From Picochlorum sp. 'celeri' (taxonomy: Eukaryota > Chlorophyta > Trebouxiophyceae), in the NCBI GenBank assembly GCA_010909725.1, contig JAACMV010000017.1:248001-312000 (forward strand): 64,000 nt of DNA, given 5' to 3'. Below are positions 1 through 9,572 of the stretch, one piece after another (position 1 is the stretch's first letter; each line of letters begins with the position of its first letter). A program made the translations under genes and the position numbers. The notes under the pieces were generated by a model. That model was not told the DNA's origin, made no database searches, and saw nothing but the letters and a program-made list of their open reading frames with translations.

Positions 1-48
1 AACAATCCACACGACCTCGTATTGGATTGGATTCCACGAGTATTATTA

Positions 49-1266
49 TTACAGCCCTTGTTGCTGGGCTGCATTACTGGATGCAATCCAAGCTTGTAAT
101 GTATCAGCTGGACGACCCTGTCGTTGCACTTCTTGCGCCATGGCGATACCTTCCTTGACATCAGATGCCACTCTGGCAGCAGCAAGCGCGACACCAGCAT
201 TCAGATTCAGGGCATCAGCGACAGCATTTCGACTTCCACCAAACACATCCCTCAGAATCTGGGCATTCAAAGCAGCATCTCCACCTGCTAGATCTTTTAC
301 TTCACATCTGGGTATTCCAAAATCTTTTGGGTCGATTTCATATCGACGTAAAGTCTCTGATGATGCCTCCACCACAGTTGCCGGTCCCATGGGTGTGAGT
401 TCATCCAACCCCATGGAATGCACGACCAGCGCCTTTTCAATCCCCATCAGTCGAGCAGCATTCGCCATGAGATCACTAATATCAGTAGAATATACGCCGA
501 TGAGCGCGTATTTCGCACGAGCAGGGTTCAACAAAGGCCCCAGCATGTTGAATGCTGTTCGAACTCCCAAGGCACTCCGCACCGGTCTGACAACCTTCAT
601 CGCTGGATGGAATGTCGGCGCAAACATGAATCCAAGGCCAGCTTCTTCGATACATTTCGCGATTCCTTCCGGCCCTAATTCGAGAGCCACACCCAATTCC
701 TCCACAACATCTCCACTTCCGCACAGACTGGACACTGATCGACTCCCATGCTTTGCCACCTTTGCTCCCGCAGCAGCAGCCACCACAGTCGCCCCAGTAG
801 ATATATTCACCGATCCTATACCATCCCCTCCAGTCCCTACTATATCCAGAACGTCATACGGTGTCTCCACACGAAGACACAGATCATCCATGGCCTTTGC
901 CATCCCTGCAATCTCCTCTGGGGTCTCCCCCTTTGCTCTCAAGAGAACAACAAACGCAGCCATCTGCGCAGGATTTTCTGCACCATTCTGCACAAGCTCA
1001 TATAAACTCTGTCGGGCCTCATCCTCCGATAAATCCTTTCCATCCATGAGTTTCTCAAGAATGTCTCTAAACACAAGTGGCTGAGCAGCACACGCAACTG
1101 CTCTATTCTTCTGCCTTCTTTGCGATTGTTTATGATCCCATGTACTATCTATGAATGTTTTCGAGCGATTGCGTGGTCTATAGGTCACTCCTCTATTCTG
1201 GCGAAGAAGACCAGAATAATGTGGATTGCCTAGACACAGTGGGGTGTGGGGTATGGATACCTGCAT
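49..1266 (-). CDS. trpD: Anthranilate phosphoribosyltransferase, plastid form
   Basis: Transfers the phosphoribosyl group of PRPP to anthranilate, step two of tryptophan synthesis; expected in the plastid stroma. From the ATG at 1266 the protein has 405 residues. Residues 1-60 are a basic, Ser-rich leader ending in AVACAA, which looks like a transit peptide with a cleavage site. The catalytic core follows, with the PRPP loop GTGGDG at 144-149 and KHGSRS at 172-177 (usually KHGNRS). The core has normal family length. The frame stays open upstream to 1491, but that end is not ATG; in-frame ATGs at 1437, 1434 and 1341 would give longer leaders. I chose 1266 because it gives the cleanest transit peptide. 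The gene is divergent from the SEC14-like gene at 1563. Family identity is certain, the exact start is not. Confidence 0.93.
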   Translation of the reverse strand: MQVSIPHTPLCLGNPHYSGLLRQNRGVTYRPRNRSKTFIDSTWDHKQSQRRQKNRAVACAAQPLVFRDILEKLMDGKDLSEDEARQSLYELVQNGAENPAQMAAFVVLLRAKGETPEEIAGMAKAMDDLCLRVETPYDVLDIVGTGGDGIGSVNISTGATVVAAAAGAKVAKHGSRSVSSLCGSGDVVEELGVALELGPEGIAKCIEEAGLGFMFAPTFHPAMKVVRPVRSALGVRTAFNMLGPLLNPARAKYALIGVYSTDISDLMANAARLMGIEKALVVHSMGLDELTPMGPATVVEASSETLRRYEIDPKDFGIPRCEVKDLAGGDAALNAQILRDVFGGSRNAVADALNLNAGVALAAARVASDVKEGIAMAQEVQRQGRPADTLQAWIASSNAAQQQGL

Positions 1267-1562
1267 TCTGGCCAGTATGAGTCTTCCTATTACCAATAAT
1301 ATGTCAGAATCTAAAGTATTCCATCTTGATACGCGACTCATGGGACACTGTGGGTGTTTCTTTTTCCTTTCCTTTCCTTGTAGGATATCGAGGAGACTAT
1401 GCTTCCCATTGCTTCCATGCTTGGATGGGAACATCATGGTATGGACAGAGGATATCTCTCCATCAGGGATTTTGCAAGTGTCGATCGACACCCCATCATG
1501 GTCACGAGGACTCCCATCCTAGCACATTGTGCTAATTTTTTATAGACATTATACGACACATC

Positions 1563-2537
1563 ATGCAGACGACGTTCCATCGTGGTCTCGTGGGGTCCAG
1601 TCCCAGATACGACAGAGTATCTCCACCCGCGAGAGTCGTCGGGAGAGGATTGAGCCACATATCAGTACCAAGCATTCCTGATAGCGATATAAGCGGCATT
1701 AAGAGTAGTACGAGTGCATGGGTACGCAGGAGCAGCAGCCATGGACCAAATACAGCAAGACCATGGCTGGCTGGTCGTCTTGCAGCGGCCAGTACCTCGA
1801 ATACCACGACCGCGAATTCTGATTTGGCAATCATGCAGTGGACTGGAGATGAGGAGCAAGTGGAAGCGTTGAATAGATTGCGTGATGCCATGGCATCCAC
1901 AGAATTTGGAGATGAGGTGACAGAAGAGCAGCTGCGCTGGTTTCTGTTGGATAGAAAGATGCAGGTGGACGCTGCTGCGGAGAAGCTGGTGAAAATGTTA
2001 GCGTGGAGGAAAGAGTTTGGAGCTGATTCTATCACAACAACGGATGTGGCGCAGGAAGCAGCAACGGGCAAAGCCTACCTTCATACCCATTATGATGTCC
2101 AGAGCAGGCCTGTGATTGTGGTCAGGGCTGCAAAGCATGTAAAAGATGCTGCTCCTCTTCTCCATAGTCAACAGCTTTGTGTATACACTCTTGAAAGGGC
2201 GTTAGAAAAGCTACCAGAGGGGCAGGATACTGTGCTTGGTATATTCGACCTGAGGGGATTCCAGTCTAGGAATGCAGACATGGGATTTGTAAAGTTTATG
2301 GTTGACATCTTCTTCACCTACTATCCAAAGCGCCTGAGTCAGGTGTTGTTTGTCGATGCACCTTGGATTTTCAAGCCTGGGTGGGAGATGATGAAGCCAT
2401 GGTTGAAAAAGTATGCTGCCTTGGTTCGATTCGTGTCTGCTGATGAGGTGCGACGGGACTACTTTACTCCAGAGACCCTTCCTGAGGATTTCAAACCACC
2501 TGGGTTCCCTCGCACGCGTCCATCTTCTTCAAAGTGA
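1563..2537 (+). CDS. CRAL-TRIO (SEC14-like) lipid-transfer domain protein
   Basis: 324-residue single-exon gene. Residues from about 95 on form a CRAL-TRIO N-terminal helical segment (with WFLLDRKMQVDAAAEKLVKM) followed by the lipid-binding CRAL-TRIO fold, including the SRPVIVVRA strand and the FMVDIFFTYYPKRLSQVLFVDAPWIF region typical of SEC14 proteins. Members bind phosphoinositides or other hydrophobic ligands and move them between membranes. The first 90 residues are Ser/Arg/Thr-rich with few acidic residues, as in plastid or mitochondrial targeting peptides, so an organelle location is possible (inference). The start is the first ATG of the frame. The gene is divergent from trpD. Which lipid is carried cannot be told from sequence. 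Confidence 0.85.
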   Translation: MQTTFHRGLVGSSPRYDRVSPPARVVGRGLSHISVPSIPDSDISGIKSSTSAWVRRSSSHGPNTARPWLAGRLAAASTSNTTTANSDLAIMQWTGDEEQVEALNRLRDAMASTEFGDEVTEEQLRWFLLDRKMQVDAAAEKLVKMLAWRKEFGADSITTTDVAQEAATGKAYLHTHYDVQSRPVIVVRAAKHVKDAAPLLHSQQLCVYTLERALEKLPEGQDTVLGIFDLRGFQSRNADMGFVKFMVDIFFTYYPKRLSQVLFVDAPWIFKPGWEMMKPWLKKYAALVRFVSADEVRRDYFTPETLPEDFKPPGFPRTRPSSSK

Positions 2538-2617
2538 TGATTTTATTCTTCTTCTTTTTCTGTGTGTCAAACATCTAGTATTCTATCTATGAATTACAAA
2601 TATATATAGGTTCAAAG

Positions 2618-2970
2618 TTATCTCAAACGACGAGCTTCACGCTCAGACTCCATCAATGTGAGAATATCTCCCTCGCGGACTGGTCCCTTGACATTACGCA
2701 TGATCAGACGGTTCTGGTCATCTAAGAACTTGACGCGAACCTGTGTCACCTGACCTCTGCTTCCAGTTCTACCAATCACTTTCATCACAATGGCAAGTTT
2801 GATTCCAGAATCCTACATAATTCAAAAGTAATGATTGGGATGAGTCTATTTTATTCGCCGTATATGAAACCAATGACGATGAAGAAGGAAGAACAACAAG
2901 AAGAATGTGAGCAAGACTTGTCTCTTGCTTGCTCTCTGTCTCCTGACCGATGCAGATCACGTATTACCAT
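2618..2970 (-). CDS. RPS28: Ribosomal protein eS28, split by an intron directly after ATG
   Basis: Small 40S ribosomal subunit protein near the mRNA exit channel. Two exons: 2968-2970 (only the ATG) and 2618-2812. The 155-nt intron (2813-2967) starts GTAATA and ends GTAG. The spliced product is 65 residues, the normal eukaryotic length, beginning [20 protein letters not shown] and ending [11 protein letters not shown], the invariant eS28 C-terminus. Internal conserved blocks are [11 protein letters not shown] and [15 protein letters not shown]. The gene is too short and too split to appear as a long open frame, but the match to eS28 over its whole length leaves little doubt. Convergent with the SEC14-like gene, whose stop codon lies 80 bp away. 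Confidence 0.96.
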
Positions 2971-3506
2971 GTCCAATCAGAAGAAAAAAATAACAGGCAG
3001 AAAATCCATGAGAAGAGGCGGGGTAATTTTGAGAAGACTCCACCGCCGCACTTGGCGTCGTCTTGGCAATCTCCATTCCTCCGCCACTTTCATGGGATCA
3101 AACACCGTCCTTTTATTTATTTATCTTCTTCTTTTTCATGGTAATTGCATGACATGTCTCTGGCCCCCGTGCGTGCCGTTCTCAAAGATTTGGCAATGCC
3201 GCAGCCGCGCAGTCACAGAGACAACCGTGCTTCTTCTTATTCTTCTTCTCTATCGCATTAAGACGTACCATGATGTCTATTTATATATTGATCAATACCG
3301 CAGTAGTATTTGAATTAATAATTGTGCTTAACGGAGCAGTCTCCATACGCCTGTTGGAGTCCATACACGACAACCCGGTCCTAGTGGACAAAGTAATTCG
3401 TTAGAATAAGGACCCAGTGCTCTTATTATGCGTCTCATTCTCTCCAAAACCAGATAGACAGTATTTGATTGTATTGATAGTATGGACATAATTCTCTGGT
3501 ACTAGT
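2971..3506. other. Intergenic, divergent promoter of eS28 and ankyrin gene
   Basis: 536 bp between the divergent starts of eS28 and the ankyrin-repeat gene. It has AT-rich and TTC-rich patches (for example the CTTCTT run near 3232-3250). A plus-strand frame crosses the first part but resembles no family and overlaps the eS28 intron. No RNA gene seen. Confidence 0.6.
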
Positions 3507-3962
3507 ATGGGGTGTTGTGGGGACCATTCAGCGCAGGCATGTACCTCTGTGCAGCAACGTTTGGAAGAGGTGGAGTTTGAACGGTCTGCCAGTCATGCTG
3601 CTTCGGTGGGAGACGTCGACAGACTGCGGCGTATTCTGGAGAAGCATCCAAATCAATTGGATGGTGGAGACACGGGGTATTCTCCATTGGTGTATGCATC
3701 GAGGGCTGGGCATGTGTCTTGTGTGGAGTATTTGATTTCACAGGGAGCTGATGTGAATTTTTGCACCCGTGCCATGGGGTCGACAGCTCTCCACCGAGCT
3801 GCTGTGCAGGGTCATGCTGAGGTTGTCCGGAAATTGGTACAGGCTGGGTGTGATATGGGTATACGAGATTGTGATGGAAAGACGGCGTATGACAAGGCAC
3901 GGGGTGCTGGCCATGAAGATGTGTGCAGACTCCTCGTGTCACATGGGTTCAGCACCTCTTGA
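3507..3962 (+). CDS. Ankyrin-repeat protein resembling ANKRD39
   Basis: 151 residues, single exon. An N-terminal segment VQQRLEEVEFER followed by a run of ankyrin repeats (key motifs SPLVYASRAGHVSCVEYLI, TALHRAAVQGHAEVVRKLV and KTAYDKARGAGHEDVCRLLV) matches the layout of the small animal protein ANKRD39, which has the same 'QQ-LEE-FER' lead-in. Ankyrin repeats mediate protein-protein contacts; no enzymatic residues are present. The start MGCCG carries Gly2 followed by two cysteines, the usual signal for N-myristoylation plus palmitoylation, so membrane attachment is likely (inference from the motif). Length is normal for the family. Function of ANKRD39 itself is poorly known. Confidence 0.82.
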   Translation: MGCCGDHSAQACTSVQQRLEEVEFERSASHAASVGDVDRLRRILEKHPNQLDGGDTGYSPLVYASRAGHVSCVEYLISQGADVNFCTRAMGSTALHRAAVQGHAEVVRKLVQAGCDMGIRDCDGKTAYDKARGAGHEDVCRLLVSHGFSTS

Positions 3963-4018
3963 TGAATGATTCTTACGATCTGACGACGTCAGCGCATGAT
4001 GATTCAACTACATGTGTA

Positions 4019-6079
4019 TTACACTATATGTGCATCGATAGATGCTTGAAGGAGATTTTCTGCGTCGATAAGCGTGGTATCTAAAGGAATGCCTCCCTGT
4101 AGGGCGATGCAGTACTCCATGAGGCCATCAAAGTTCAAGCTTCTTTCAAGAATATCATCTCGATGGCGGATGAGAATGGCCAAGCACATGAATATATGGA
4201 GGTTATCCTGGGGTCTAGCGTACAAGCAATCCCACAGTTTTAATACCTGGTCAAATGGGAACTCTCTCTTGAATAGGACAAGGAGCCAGCGGAAACAGAA
4301 GAACATGTTGGATGCATGCTGCTGGCAAAGAAAATCGTACAGAGGTGGGTCCAGGTGTTTCAATAGTTTCTGTAGTGTCTCTAATTGGGTGTGCATACTG
4401 CTCCCATCGATGCTAAAGTTGCCTCCAATCTTCTCCATGAGGGCTGCAAATGCCCAAAAGGCTTCTGATTCCACCTCGTCTGTCAGGTGGTTGGAACCAT
4501 CCCCACCGCTATTCAGAGCTACATGAATAAAGGGTGTGACCATATCACTCATACCTTGGCAGTATCCCAAGTCCCAGTTCCACATGACATGTGACAGGAG
4601 AATATTCCGCAGCACTTGTATGCCGTCTCCATGTTCTGATGCAAAGAGGGGATGTGAGCGATCTGTTCGTGTGATATCCTTCTCTACTTGGCGACATCGA
4701 TCCCTCAATTTACGGAATCTGGATGTTTGTTCTGGAGACATCAGTTTCCACTGAAGCTTGAGCATTTTATATCGTTTGAGTCGGTGCTGTATAGCATCTT
4801 GGCGCTCCTGCTGTGTTGAATTAATGCTGTCGATGCAGAGAAAGTACCTCCATACCTGGGGCCTGACAGATGGGTCTGCACCTCCGTAGAATACTCTGTG
4901 TCGCATGGTCTTTTCACCGGATGCAGTCAGAGTTCCATGGGTGTCCAAACAACATCGGAGTTCATCTTCACTAAATGGTGCATGGGACTGTCTGCGGCTC
5001 GGCGACGATGCGTGATTGATGTGTCTCTTCTCAACCACTTCCCAAGACGATGATGGGGATATACTCCATTCTGCACTCGCAGGGACATTACCATCATCAT
5101 CATCACCGTCATGGTTGTTGGTCTTCTCCTTTGTTGTTCCTGACACATTGTTGGCATGCGCTGCACTGCCATCATGGTCGTCAGGCAATAATAAAGAGTT
5201 CATATCCTGCGAAAACGAACCAGAGAGGAAACTCGACACTGACTTTTTTGCCTCCATGGAAAACTTTTGCAGTGCATCCACAATATCAGTCATGTGATCC
5301 TTCACTCGAGCTGCAGTTATGGGAGGAGTTGCCTCGCTCTCATCTGCTTCATGGGATTGATTGCTTTGCATTCTTGATTGGATCATCTCTAGATGAGCAC
5401 TTCTCCATAAAGCATCATGTGGCGCATCTGCGTGAATGCTCATAATTCCCAATGTATATGGATCTCCCATATGATGGACAAGAAGAGTCCATGGGTCATC
5501 CTGTGATGCCACGAGATTCACAACAGTACACAGTGCTTTCAAAAAGGCTTTCACACCCCCTTGTTTGAAGAACAAGGTTGGTACTGTTTCCCCACTGTGC
5601 AGCACAATGGTTACACTGTGAGTACGAAATGGGGGCGTCCATGCCCGAATAGCCTTCATGTCTGCCACAGAAATTGGATGTATGGCATATGTTTCCTTCT
5701 TTAACACATCGTTATGCAGAGGATCATGATGACCTGTGGAGTCTTTTCCCCCACGACCTTGCACTCTATGCTGCTGCACTGCTGCACTAGGAGTGGTGGT
5801 AGGCTGGGTGGAGTCGGGAAACCATGCTACAAAGGTTCTCGAGCAGTCATGTAGCGTATTATTATCATCATGTTCTTCTTCAAACTTTACAATGGACACT
5901 TTACCCATGATGGAGGTGCTAGCCGAGGGAACAACAGCAACTGAACCCTTGATATACAATAGGTGGGTTTGGGTCGAACGGGGGGATGACTCCGCACTCG
6001 CATTGTCAACAAGACACGGTTCCTCACGATCCAGCTCATCTATAAGATATTGCGCTTCCTCCTCAAGCTCTCTCCGCAT
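4019..6079 (-). CDS. TBC-domain Rab GTPase-activating protein (TBC1D15/Gyp7 type)
   Basis: 686 residues, one exon. Accelerates GTP hydrolysis by Rab GTPases in membrane traffic, most likely Rab7-like given the family. Residues about 37-215 hold an N-terminal Rab-binding region (starts HLLYIKGSVAVVP) like that of TBC1D15/17 and Gyp7. A low-complexity acidic/Ser linker follows (300-390). The TBC domain (about 395-640) has RPQVWRYFL, the arginine-finger motif DITRTDRS (near 469-476) and the glutamine-finger motif GYCQGMSD (Gln508). Both catalytic fingers are intact, so an active GAP is expected. Starts at the first ATG; ends only 56 bp from the ankyrin gene stop, convergent with it. Confidence 0.93.
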   Translation of the reverse strand: MRRELEEEAQYLIDELDREEPCLVDNASAESSPRSTQTHLLYIKGSVAVVPSASTSIMGKVSIVKFEEEHDDNNTLHDCSRTFVAWFPDSTQPTTTPSAAVQQHRVQGRGGKDSTGHHDPLHNDVLKKETYAIHPISVADMKAIRAWTPPFRTHSVTIVLHSGETVPTLFFKQGGVKAFLKALCTVVNLVASQDDPWTLLVHHMGDPYTLGIMSIHADAPHDALWRSAHLEMIQSRMQSNQSHEADESEATPPITAARVKDHMTDIVDALQKFSMEAKKSVSSFLSGSFSQDMNSLLLPDDHDGSAAHANNVSGTTKEKTNNHDGDDDDGNVPASAEWSISPSSSWEVVEKRHINHASSPSRRQSHAPFSEDELRCCLDTHGTLTASGEKTMRHRVFYGGADPSVRPQVWRYFLCIDSINSTQQERQDAIQHRLKRYKMLKLQWKLMSPEQTSRFRKLRDRCRQVEKDITRTDRSHPLFASEHGDGIQVLRNILLSHVMWNWDLGYCQGMSDMVTPFIHVALNSGGDGSNHLTDEVESEAFWAFAALMEKIGGNFSIDGSSMHTQLETLQKLLKHLDPPLYDFLCQQHASNMFFCFRWLLVLFKREFPFDQVLKLWDCLYARPQDNLHIFMCLAILIRHRDDILERSLNFDGLMEYCIALQGGIPLDTTLIDAENLLQASIDAHIV

Positions 6080-6550
6080 ACTGGCTCCGAATATTGTTGG
6101 GTTGCTACCACTTTTCTCTCTGTTGTACGTTCTCGAACGCCGCCTCCATTCATACGCGATATGCTCGCATACGCAACAATAGTATCTTTAGATAATTGTA
6201 GTAGTATGTATGATATTACATCAACGCCCCCTGACCAGGTTGCCTCTTGATCAAGCGGGATGCCTATGGTGGGGCATCCAGGGCTCCGTGAAAAGAAATA
6301 AGAAAACGAAGGACAAAGACAAAAAGATCAACATCGTCTCGAGATTAATAAGACTCTTGCTTGAAGCGATAATGCTCTATGTAATGAGCAGAATCAACGG
6401 CCATCAAAAACCAGGACCTGCAAAAGATAATCATGGTATCGGCAGGATACTCCTGGTTTGCAAGGACTGTACGAACAAAGAAGGTCTGAAAATCTATCAA
6501 TAGAGTGAAGCTTAAGAGAAAAAAGGCAACAGCAGAGAAGGAGTAATTAA
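6080..6550. other. Intergenic, divergent promoter of TBC and J-protein genes
   Basis: 471 bp between the TBC gene and the first proposed exon of the J-protein gene. A plus-strand frame (6210-6503, 97 codons, ATG start) is Lys-rich and unlike any family I know; I do not call it. No RNA gene or repeat seen. Confidence 0.5.
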
Positions 6551-7550
6551 ATGCGACCTAGGATTGCCATGTACGGTGTACCGCTGGTCGCTGTCGAATG
6601 CAAACTTTGCAGGGCGCCTTGGACCCATGGATCTGCCAAGATTCAAGGTACGTTGGGACCACAACTGCACGTGACTGGCTCAAAGGTTCATACGCAGCAT
6701 TAATTATATTATTTAATGGATATTAATGGTTCCATAAGAATGCTTTTTGCTGTATTGTGCTCCTACTAGAAAATTCTGCGGAGTTTGGCAAACAATGTTT
6801 TGAAACCACCATGGGTGTCCGGGACCCTTTTCGTGTTCTTGGTATAGATCCAAGTGCATCAAAAGAAGACATAAAGAATGCGTACCGTCGAAAGGTACTG
6901 GAGTGTCACCCAGATCGTCACCATGGGTCACCAGACTCTGTGAGGCAGAATGCAGAGAAGCAGTTTACTGTATGTGTGCTTTTGTTTCCCATTGTGCAGC
7001 TGCGCTTTTTTTCTCAACTCTTTCTTCGTCGGATACGACGTATTTAGATAGAAGTTTGTTCATATCATGTATGTGGTTGTGTATGACGCAGGCTGTTTCA
7101 GAGGCATATGAACAGTTGATTAATCAGCGCACTCGTTCAGCATCTGGTCAGAGCACGTCATCGTCTACTTCTTCAGCATATAGATATTCATACACTCGAC
7201 ATGGATACCAACATACCCAGTACTATCGTGATCGTGGGAAGACACGGTCTTCGTCGATTGGATCAAAGTTTATCAGTTTTGTGTACATGCTCAAGAGTAC
7301 AGGCAGTTTAGCAGCCACAGCTCTGGTTGGGGGTGTTTTCATAGGTGGCTTGCTTGCCTTTGACCCACTAATTAGTACTCTGTGGGTGGAAAGAAATAAA
7401 GGCAAATCATTTGAGGATATGATTGCTGAAGTGGAGAGAGCAAAAGCTATCAAAAAGGGGATGCAGCACATTATTGCCAATCATATGGATCATCGTAGCA
7501 TGGTTTTAAAGAGGCTGATGCACCAGTGCATGTCTACTCTGGATTCGTAA
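6551..7550 (+). CDS. Membrane-anchored J-domain co-chaperone
   Basis: DnaJ-type protein that would stimulate an Hsp70 partner. Proposed exons 6551-6647, 6770-6969 and 7092-7550, giving 251 residues. Exons two and three are secure: the J domain (about 47-105, HPD at 79-81) runs across a GTATGT...GCAG intron of 122 nt in phase. Exon one (MRPRIAMYGVPLVAVECKLC...) is inferred from a GTACGT donor, a CTAG acceptor and matching phase; without it the start is ATG 6811 (205 residues). After the J domain comes a Ser/Tyr-rich linker and one hydrophobic segment (SLAATALVGGVFIGGLLAF, about 171-189) that should span a membrane. Exon one could be a transit peptide. Organelle not determinable. No other chaperone gene lies nearby. 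Confidence 0.82.
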
Positions 7551-7624
7551 GTATTCATCGGGAACAGTATGATACTGGCAGAGAAAAAATAGGAATAAAT
7601 GAATGATTGATTTTTCATCTGATG

Positions 7625-9373
7625 TTATGAACATCCATAGACACATTGTCCCTGTACAAATGTCTTCTCAACAGCCTGGCGGCGTGCTATAGCATCTTTT
7701 AATCGCTCAGATGATACATGCGAGTCATTCGGTATATCAAGAGTCGCATATACTGCTTTCTGGACATCTGCAGTTGAAGCATGGATCACAAAATCTGCAA
7801 ACATTCCATCCTGTATGGCCCCAAAACGCGCATTTGGGTCTCCTAATAGCGCTGCTCCTCGAGTAATAGACCATAATGCCTCTGAAAATGACAGAGCGTA
7901 CGGATTCCTCGAATCGATTGCAGCTTCCAGTGTCTCCATAGGGTCCATGTCAACAACTGGCCAGTCTGATGCTAGACCTACATTGACACCATATCTCACA
8001 AACTCTTTCAGCGGATATGAATACATGGAGTCTTTCTCATGCAGCCTTGTTGGAATTATATCGCGATCACCCACCCAATGCAGTGGGTTTGGAGTGACAC
8101 CAATCCCCAGCTTTGCCAACTTTTTAATTGATTCTATCCCAGATACATGTTGAGCATGTTCAATTCTCAAACCATTCCCTCCAAACTTTTCATACACATC
8201 AATGACTTCATCGACAGCACGACTGCCTATTGCATGAGTCGCAACAGCGACCCCAGCATTCTTCGCCATGGATACCAGAGCAACAAAGTCTGACACATTG
8301 ACCGCTCGAACCCCACGACTGCCATCGTCTTTATATGGTTCATACATGAGTGCTGTTCGACTACTCAACGACCCATCATAAAATCCTTTCACACTCCCGA
8401 AAGACAATCGATCCTCCCGTCTTCCCAAGGCATTCACCATGTCCAGTATTGCAGGTAATGCATTGAGGGATACGAATGCATTCATACGAATCTTCAATTC
8501 GCCAGACTTCACAACCTCTCTATAAATATTTTGAACATCTTCAAATGCCGCATACTCCCCGTCAACGAACCCTACCCGCCCCATATCATGTACATGTGTC
8601 ACCCCCTTGCTAAATGCATACTGCTGAGCCCTTTCAAAGGCACGCATCAGATCCGCTTCCGTCACCTTGGGTATCACGCGAGTCACCAAACTCATGGCAG
8701 CATCGCACAGAACGCCAGTCGGGCGACCATTCTCATCCCTCACAATCTCTCCTCCAGAAGGTTCTGGAGTCGAAGCATCAATGGATGCCAGCCTCAATGC
8801 AACACTATTCACCAGCATTTGATGAGAATCAAACCTATAAATCACCACAGGAGTATCTGGACTGACCCCATCAATCCAACGAGCATGGCCGAATTCGCCA
8901 TGATACATATATCCAACCACCCATCCTCCTCGCTCCTTGGCCTGCACTGCCTTCTCAACTTCATGGGCAAGACCAACCCTGTCCCGCACATGACCCACAT
9001 TCAATGACTCTAGAAACAATCCACCTGATAAAAAGTGCACATGGGGATCCACAAGCCCAGGAGTCACCAATGCCCCGCCTAAATCGATATCCATCATCAT
9101 GGATGCATCAGTCACATTCTCCAGGACAAAGACACCTTGCTGTTGGTCCACCACAAACTCCTCCACCACTGGATCATCGAGATTCCCAGTCAGCACAATG
9201 CCATTCTTGTAACGGACGAATCTGTGGTGCTGATTCCCAGATGGCTGGGTTAAATACGGACACGTTTGTACCCAAGGTGAAGAGAGGAGGAGTTCCTCAA
9301 GAGAACCCCAGAAAATGGCACAGAGGCCAGTTATAACTGAGAGAGCTAGTAGAATTTGTTCAGTTCTATTCAT
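7625..9373 (-). CDS. Amidohydrolase-superfamily enzyme (YtcJ/LAF3-like)
   Basis: 582 residues, single exon. Metal-dependent TIM-barrel hydrolase of the amidohydrolase-3 group. Visible metal-site motifs are PGLVDPHVHFLSGG (His111 and His113), THAIGSRA, RIEHAQH and LASDWPV, in the right order and spacing, so activity is expected. Substrate is unknown; the group includes the plant phytochrome-A signalling protein LAF3 and bacterial YtcJ. Residues 7-31 form a hydrophobic stretch that would act as a signal anchor, so the barrel probably lies in the secretory pathway lumen (inference). The start is the first in-frame ATG; an ATG four bases upstream is out of frame and closes quickly. Convergent with the J-protein gene. 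Confidence 0.88.
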   Translation of the reverse strand: MNRTEQILLALSVITGLCAIFWGSLEELLLSSPWVQTCPYLTQPSGNQHHRFVRYKNGIVLTGNLDDPVVEEFVVDQQQGVFVLENVTDASMMMDIDLGGALVTPGLVDPHVHFLSGGLFLESLNVGHVRDRVGLAHEVEKAVQAKERGGWVVGYMYHGEFGHARWIDGVSPDTPVVIYRFDSHQMLVNSVALRLASIDASTPEPSGGEIVRDENGRPTGVLCDAAMSLVTRVIPKVTEADLMRAFERAQQYAFSKGVTHVHDMGRVGFVDGEYAAFEDVQNIYREVVKSGELKIRMNAFVSLNALPAILDMVNALGRREDRLSFGSVKGFYDGSLSSRTALMYEPYKDDGSRGVRAVNVSDFVALVSMAKNAGVAVATHAIGSRAVDEVIDVYEKFGGNGLRIEHAQHVSGIESIKKLAKLGIGVTPNPLHWVGDRDIIPTRLHEKDSMYSYPLKEFVRYGVNVGLASDWPVVDMDPMETLEAAIDSRNPYALSFSEALWSITRGAALLGDPNARFGAIQDGMFADFVIHASTADVQKAVYATLDIPNDSHVSSERLKDAIARRQAVEKTFVQGQCVYGCS

Positions 9374-9572
9374 TCATCAATTGAAACGGCACATTGAGTG
9401 AAAATACGGCAGTAATGATGGATGGGACTATAGTTGAGTGTAGGTTGCAGCGATTGCCGTACGTAAACGGTCATTTGTCCCCTTTGACCGATTCAACAAA
9501 TATTGCTATATGTGCCCAAAACCTCAAGAGAAACTCAAGTGTAGGAAAAAGAATTCTATTTCTGGGCATACC

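Noticed and set aside
140..1084. 314-codon plus-strand open frame
   Set aside because: Antisense shadow of the trpD gene, with no family resemblance.
2831..3313. 160-codon plus-strand frame
   Set aside because: Overlaps the eS28 intron and start on the opposite strand; Arg/Leu-rich artefact.
6210..6503. 97-codon Lys-rich plus-strand frame
   Set aside because: In the divergent promoter; composition unconvincing and no homology recalled.
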